A DNA stretch of 31,745 nt from Firmicutes bacterium CAG:534 (GTDB taxonomy: Bacteria > Bacillota > Clostridia > Lachnospirales > Lachnospiraceae), in contig FR894558.1 of the NCBI GenBank assembly GCA_000436115.1, positions 276,151 through 307,895 on the forward strand. Reading direction: 5' to 3'. A model generated the notes under the pieces. The model did no database searches. It worked only from the letters and a program-made list of their open reading frames with translations, and was not told the origin of the DNA. Position 1 is the first letter of the stretch; every line of letters starts with the position of its first letter. The translations under genes were made by a program, and so were the position numbers. Below are positions 29,458-31,745 of this stretch, piece after piece.

Positions 29458-30632
29458 TGCTTGTTTTTCAAAATACCGCAGTCTGCCACTGCCTGTACAG
29501 CTTCCGTGATCTTTTCTACCGGAAGGGTTAATGCAAAACGGACATGTCCCCGGCCAAGGCTTCCGAAGCTGCTTCCCGGCGTGCAGAGAACTCCCGACTT
29601 TTCCAGAAGCTCCATTACAAACGCCACATCATCTGTAAAGCCTTCCGGTATTTCTCCCCAGGCAAACATTGTTCCCTGGCTGTCCGGAATGTTCCAGCCA
29701 ATCCTGCGGAAGCCGCCGCAAAGCGCATCTCTTCTTCTCTGGTATTCCCTGCAGCGCTCAAAAATGCCTTCCTCCGGCCCGTCTAAGGCCGCGATCGCTC
29801 CATACTGCACCGGAAGGAATGCTCCGTAATCGATCTGGGAACGAAGCTTTTTAAAGTTTTGTACCAGCTGCTCATTTCCTACCAGGAAGCCGCATCTGGC
29901 TCCCGTATAATTATAGCTCTTGGAAAGGGAATAAAACTCAATACAGATGTCCTTTGCTCCCTCAAACTGTAAGATGGATTTTCCCACCTTTCCATCATAA
30001 ATAATATCTGAATAGGCATTGTCATGAATAATGATAATATTATGCTTCTTCGCCCAAGGGATCAGCTCCTCATAAAAGCTGTCCGGCGCTGTTTTGCAAA
30101 CAGGATTTAAGGGATAGGAAACGATCATAAATTTTGTTTTGTCCAACAGCTCCCCGTCCATTTCAGAGAGCACAGGAAGATATTCATTTTCCGGCTTCAG
30201 ATCATAGGTTCTTACATCTGCCAGAGCCAGGGACGGCCCTATGGAAAAAATAGGATAGCCGGGATTAGGTACCAGAACCACATCCCCCGGATCACAAAGG
30301 GACAGGGCAATGTGGGCAATGCCTTCCTGAGAGCCGTAAACATCTGTGATCTCCTCCTTAGAAAGCGTCACATGATAGCGGTGGGCAAAGCGTCTGATCA
30401 CCGCATCCGTAAGCTCAGGGATCATTCCCAGAGAATATTTATAATTGTCGGAATTTCCTGCCGCTTCCATCACCGCTTTCATAATATGTTCCTCTGTCTG
30501 AAAGTCCGGCGTTCCAACAGAAAGGTTATAAACCTTTTTCCCTGTTTTTTCCACTTCCTTTTTCTTTTCATTTAAAAGCTGGAAAATACCTTCCTCGTAA
30601 TCCTTCATTCTGCCTGCAACCTGTAGTTTCAT
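29442..30632 (-). CDS. Class I/II pyridoxal-phosphate aminotransferase
   Basis: A 396-residue fold-type I PLP enzyme, in the branch of LL-diaminopimelate/aspartate-like aminotransferases. The PLP lysine is Lys238 in YSLSKSYNYTGARCGFLVG. The loop HDNAYSDIIYDG near 203-214 holds the Asp that contacts the pyridine nitrogen, and SYPLNPVCKTAP near 172-183 takes the place of the usual NPTGA motif. The substrate cannot be named. The ATG is seven bases after the stop of the WYL gene, with AAAGG 11 bases ahead, so these two are cotranscribed. The last codons (NKQVCNK) lie in the 15-bp tandem repeat. Confidence 0.9.
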   Translation of the reverse strand: MKLQVAGRMKDYEEGIFQLLNEKKKEVEKTGKKVYNLSVGTPDFQTEEHIMKAVMEAAGNSDNYKYSLGMIPELTDAVIRRFAHRYHVTLSKEEITDVYGSQEGIAHIALSLCDPGDVVLVPNPGYPIFSIGPSLALADVRTYDLKPENEYLPVLSEMDGELLDKTKFMIVSYPLNPVCKTAPDSFYEELIPWAKKHNIIIIHDNAYSDIIYDGKVGKSILQFEGAKDICIEFYSLSKSYNYTGARCGFLVGNEQLVQNFKKLRSQIDYGAFLPVQYGAIAALDGPEEGIFERCREYQRRRDALCGGFRRIGWNIPDSQGTMFAWGEIPEGFTDDVAFVMELLEKSGVLCTPGSSFGSLGRGHVRFALTLPVEKITEAVQAVADCGILKNKQVCNK

Positions 30633-30639
30633 CTTTCAG

Positions 30640-31662
30640 TCATCCTTTCTTTTGCCTTTCTATTTCATTTTCATCATAACCTGTTTTAATCTGTTCCAGG
30701 TAATCCAGGTAATCCTGTCTTACCCGGGCTGGGGATAGGATCGTCACTCCCCTGCCAAGTCCTGTAACCCATCCAAAAAACTGACCGCTGACCGCCGCAG
30801 ATATTCTGGCGCTGATAAAGCCATCCTCAAGAGGTCTGATATCCGTATCCTTTCCAAACCGGTCGATTACAATTCCTACCATATGGGAAGGCAGCCTCAG
30901 GGTTACCGTTTCCGGCTTTCCACCAAACATTCCAAAAGTTCTGTTTGTATATTCTGCCACATCAAGCTTACCAAAATCCTCCATGCCCTTCCGGCTCTGA
31001 CCGGTCAGCTCTGTAATACGGTTCATCTTGTCTACACGGAAATGCTTGATCTTTTCAGCTTCCTCATCATATCCTACCAGATAGTAGTTTTCATCCTGCC
31101 AGGCAAGCGCCCATGGGCTGATGCGGTAAACTTTTCCCTCTCTTCTTGGCTGCAGCTCCTTTTTCACATTCCATTCCAGATAGCCAAAGGAGATCGGTGC
31201 GTTTTCCTGTATGGCATGATGGATCCTGTCAACATTGTAATAAATGCTTTCGTTTTCCGTTTTTACCCTTCCCGCTACATAAACCTGTCTCTGAAGCTGT
31301 TTTCCCTCATAGGGTCCTGCCAGCTTTTCGATCTTTGAGATCAGTTCCCTGGATTTCTTTTGGGTGATAAACCTGGAGGCCTGAACAGCATCTACCAGCA
31401 GCTTTAATTCCGGCAGTTCAAATTCCCGGCTTGCCAGATAATATCCACCGCCCTTTTTGGCCTTAACATAGACAATATCATAGCCCGCCTGGATCAGACA
31501 TTCTACATCATCATAAATGCTTTTTCTCTCAGCCCGGATGTCATATGCAGAAAGCTCTCCTGCCAGCTCTGCTGCGGAAAGGCAATGGCTTTCATCTGTT
31601 TTTTCATGAAAAATTTTCAGCAGATAAAGAAGCTTTAACTTCTGATTGGCTGATTTCGGCAT
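30640..31662 (-). CDS. WYL domain-containing transcriptional regulator
   Basis: A 340-residue regulator. Residues 5-75 form a DeoR-like winged helix (KLKLLYLLKIFHEKT, then RAERKSIYDDVECLIQAGYD). A WYL domain (about 130-205, with SPWALAWQDENYYLVGYDEE) and a WCX-type C-terminal extension follow. WYL proteins often sense nucleic acids or small ligands. The ATG at 31662 has AAGG nine bases upstream; in-frame starts at 31680 and 31698 lack one. It leads the two-gene unit with the aminotransferase, which it may regulate (inference). Confidence 0.92.
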   Translation of the reverse strand: MPKSANQKLKLLYLLKIFHEKTDESHCLSAAELAGELSAYDIRAERKSIYDDVECLIQAGYDIVYVKAKKGGGYYLASREFELPELKLLVDAVQASRFITQKKSRELISKIEKLAGPYEGKQLQRQVYVAGRVKTENESIYYNVDRIHHAIQENAPISFGYLEWNVKKELQPRREGKVYRISPWALAWQDENYYLVGYDEEAEKIKHFRVDKMNRITELTGQSRKGMEDFGKLDVAEYTNRTFGMFGGKPETVTLRLPSHMVGIVIDRFGKDTDIRPLEDGFISARISAAVSGQFFGWVTGLGRGVTILSPARVRQDYLDYLEQIKTGYDENEIERQKKG

Positions 31663-31687
31663 ACCTAAAATCCTTTCCATTTCAAAC

Positions 31688-31734
31688 AAAAAGCGCAAAG
31701 CTTCTTTGCTTCCCTAGCAAAGTCCTCCTTGCGC
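31688..31734 (-). terminator. Terminator or attenuator-like hairpin upstream of the WYL gene
   Basis: On the minus strand GCGCAA (31734-31729) and TTGCGC (31698-31693) enclose a second stem TTTGCT/AGCAAA (31721-31716, 31710-31705), and TTTTTG follows. It may end a gene beyond the window edge or lie in the leader of the WYL gene. Confidence 0.5.
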
Positions 31735-31745
31735 CTTAGCACTCT

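Noticed and set aside
29377..29829. 150-codon plus-strand frame starting in front of the 15-bp repeats
   Set aside because: Mostly antisense to the aminotransferase gene; the first residues only translate the tandem repeat and no ribosome binding site precedes it.

Overview
The window looks like a chromosomal segment of a spore-forming, strictly anaerobic Firmicute, most likely a Lachnospiraceae member. Evidence: sporulation genes (cotJABC, a GerA/SpoVAF-type protein), an oxygen-independent class III ribonucleotide reductase (nrdDG), a group B-type [FeFe] hydrogenase, a Fur-like feoAB operon, moderate GC, AGGAGG-type ribosome binding sites, and several protein types common in that family (DUF5662, DUF1292, ATC hydrolase-like, GldF-GldG fusion). 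The genus cannot be fixed from the sequence alone. No rRNA, tRNA, CRISPR array, phage or intact insertion sequence was seen. Most genes lie on the minus strand.

Layout. 1-4801 (-): a run of gtrA-like gene, a nuclease-like unknown, miaB and mutS (cut by the window edge). 4849-5220 (-): a small Cys/Arg-rich protein gene with its own sigma-K-like promoter and terminator. 5219-7599 (-): a GH13 protein that has lost its catalytic residues, translationally coupled to a DUF5662 gene. 7773-8117 (+): a DUF1292 gene, tail-to-tail with a UvrD-like helicase. 8092-15290 (-): feoA-feoB, a hydrogenase, gltX and the helicase, headed by a promoter with a Fur-like box. 15297-18984 (-): a three-gene ABC cassette (ATPase, GldF-GldG fusion, DUF4340). 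19098-20239 (+): cotJABC with a candidate mother-cell promoter and a terminator. 20240-21146: decayed accessory DNA with a truncated Rpn/PD-(D/E)XK transposase remnant and a highly structured segment that may be a small RNA. 21147-22508 (-): a TetR-type regulator and an ATC hydrolase-like gene under a consensus promoter with a palindromic operator. 22519-25837 (-): cupin, SpoVAF-like germination protein and PlsC-type acyltransferase. 25872-26063 (+): a 23-residue Cys-containing peptide gene with strong ribosome binding site and its own terminator. 26107-29372 (-): nrdD-nrdG-dut under a consensus promoter and paired NrdR-like boxes. 29413-31734 (-): a WYL regulator and a class I/II aminotransferase.

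The best leads for something undescribed are the structured segment at 21043-21135 with a promoter placing the start at its first stem; the 23-residue peptide gene at 25951; the sigma-G-like promoter buried in a hairpin that would hide the ribosome binding site of the SpoVAF-like gene; the catalytically dead GH13 protein; and the sigma-K-like Cys/Arg-rich small protein. All promoter, operator and RNA calls are pattern reading by eye and no search was run.
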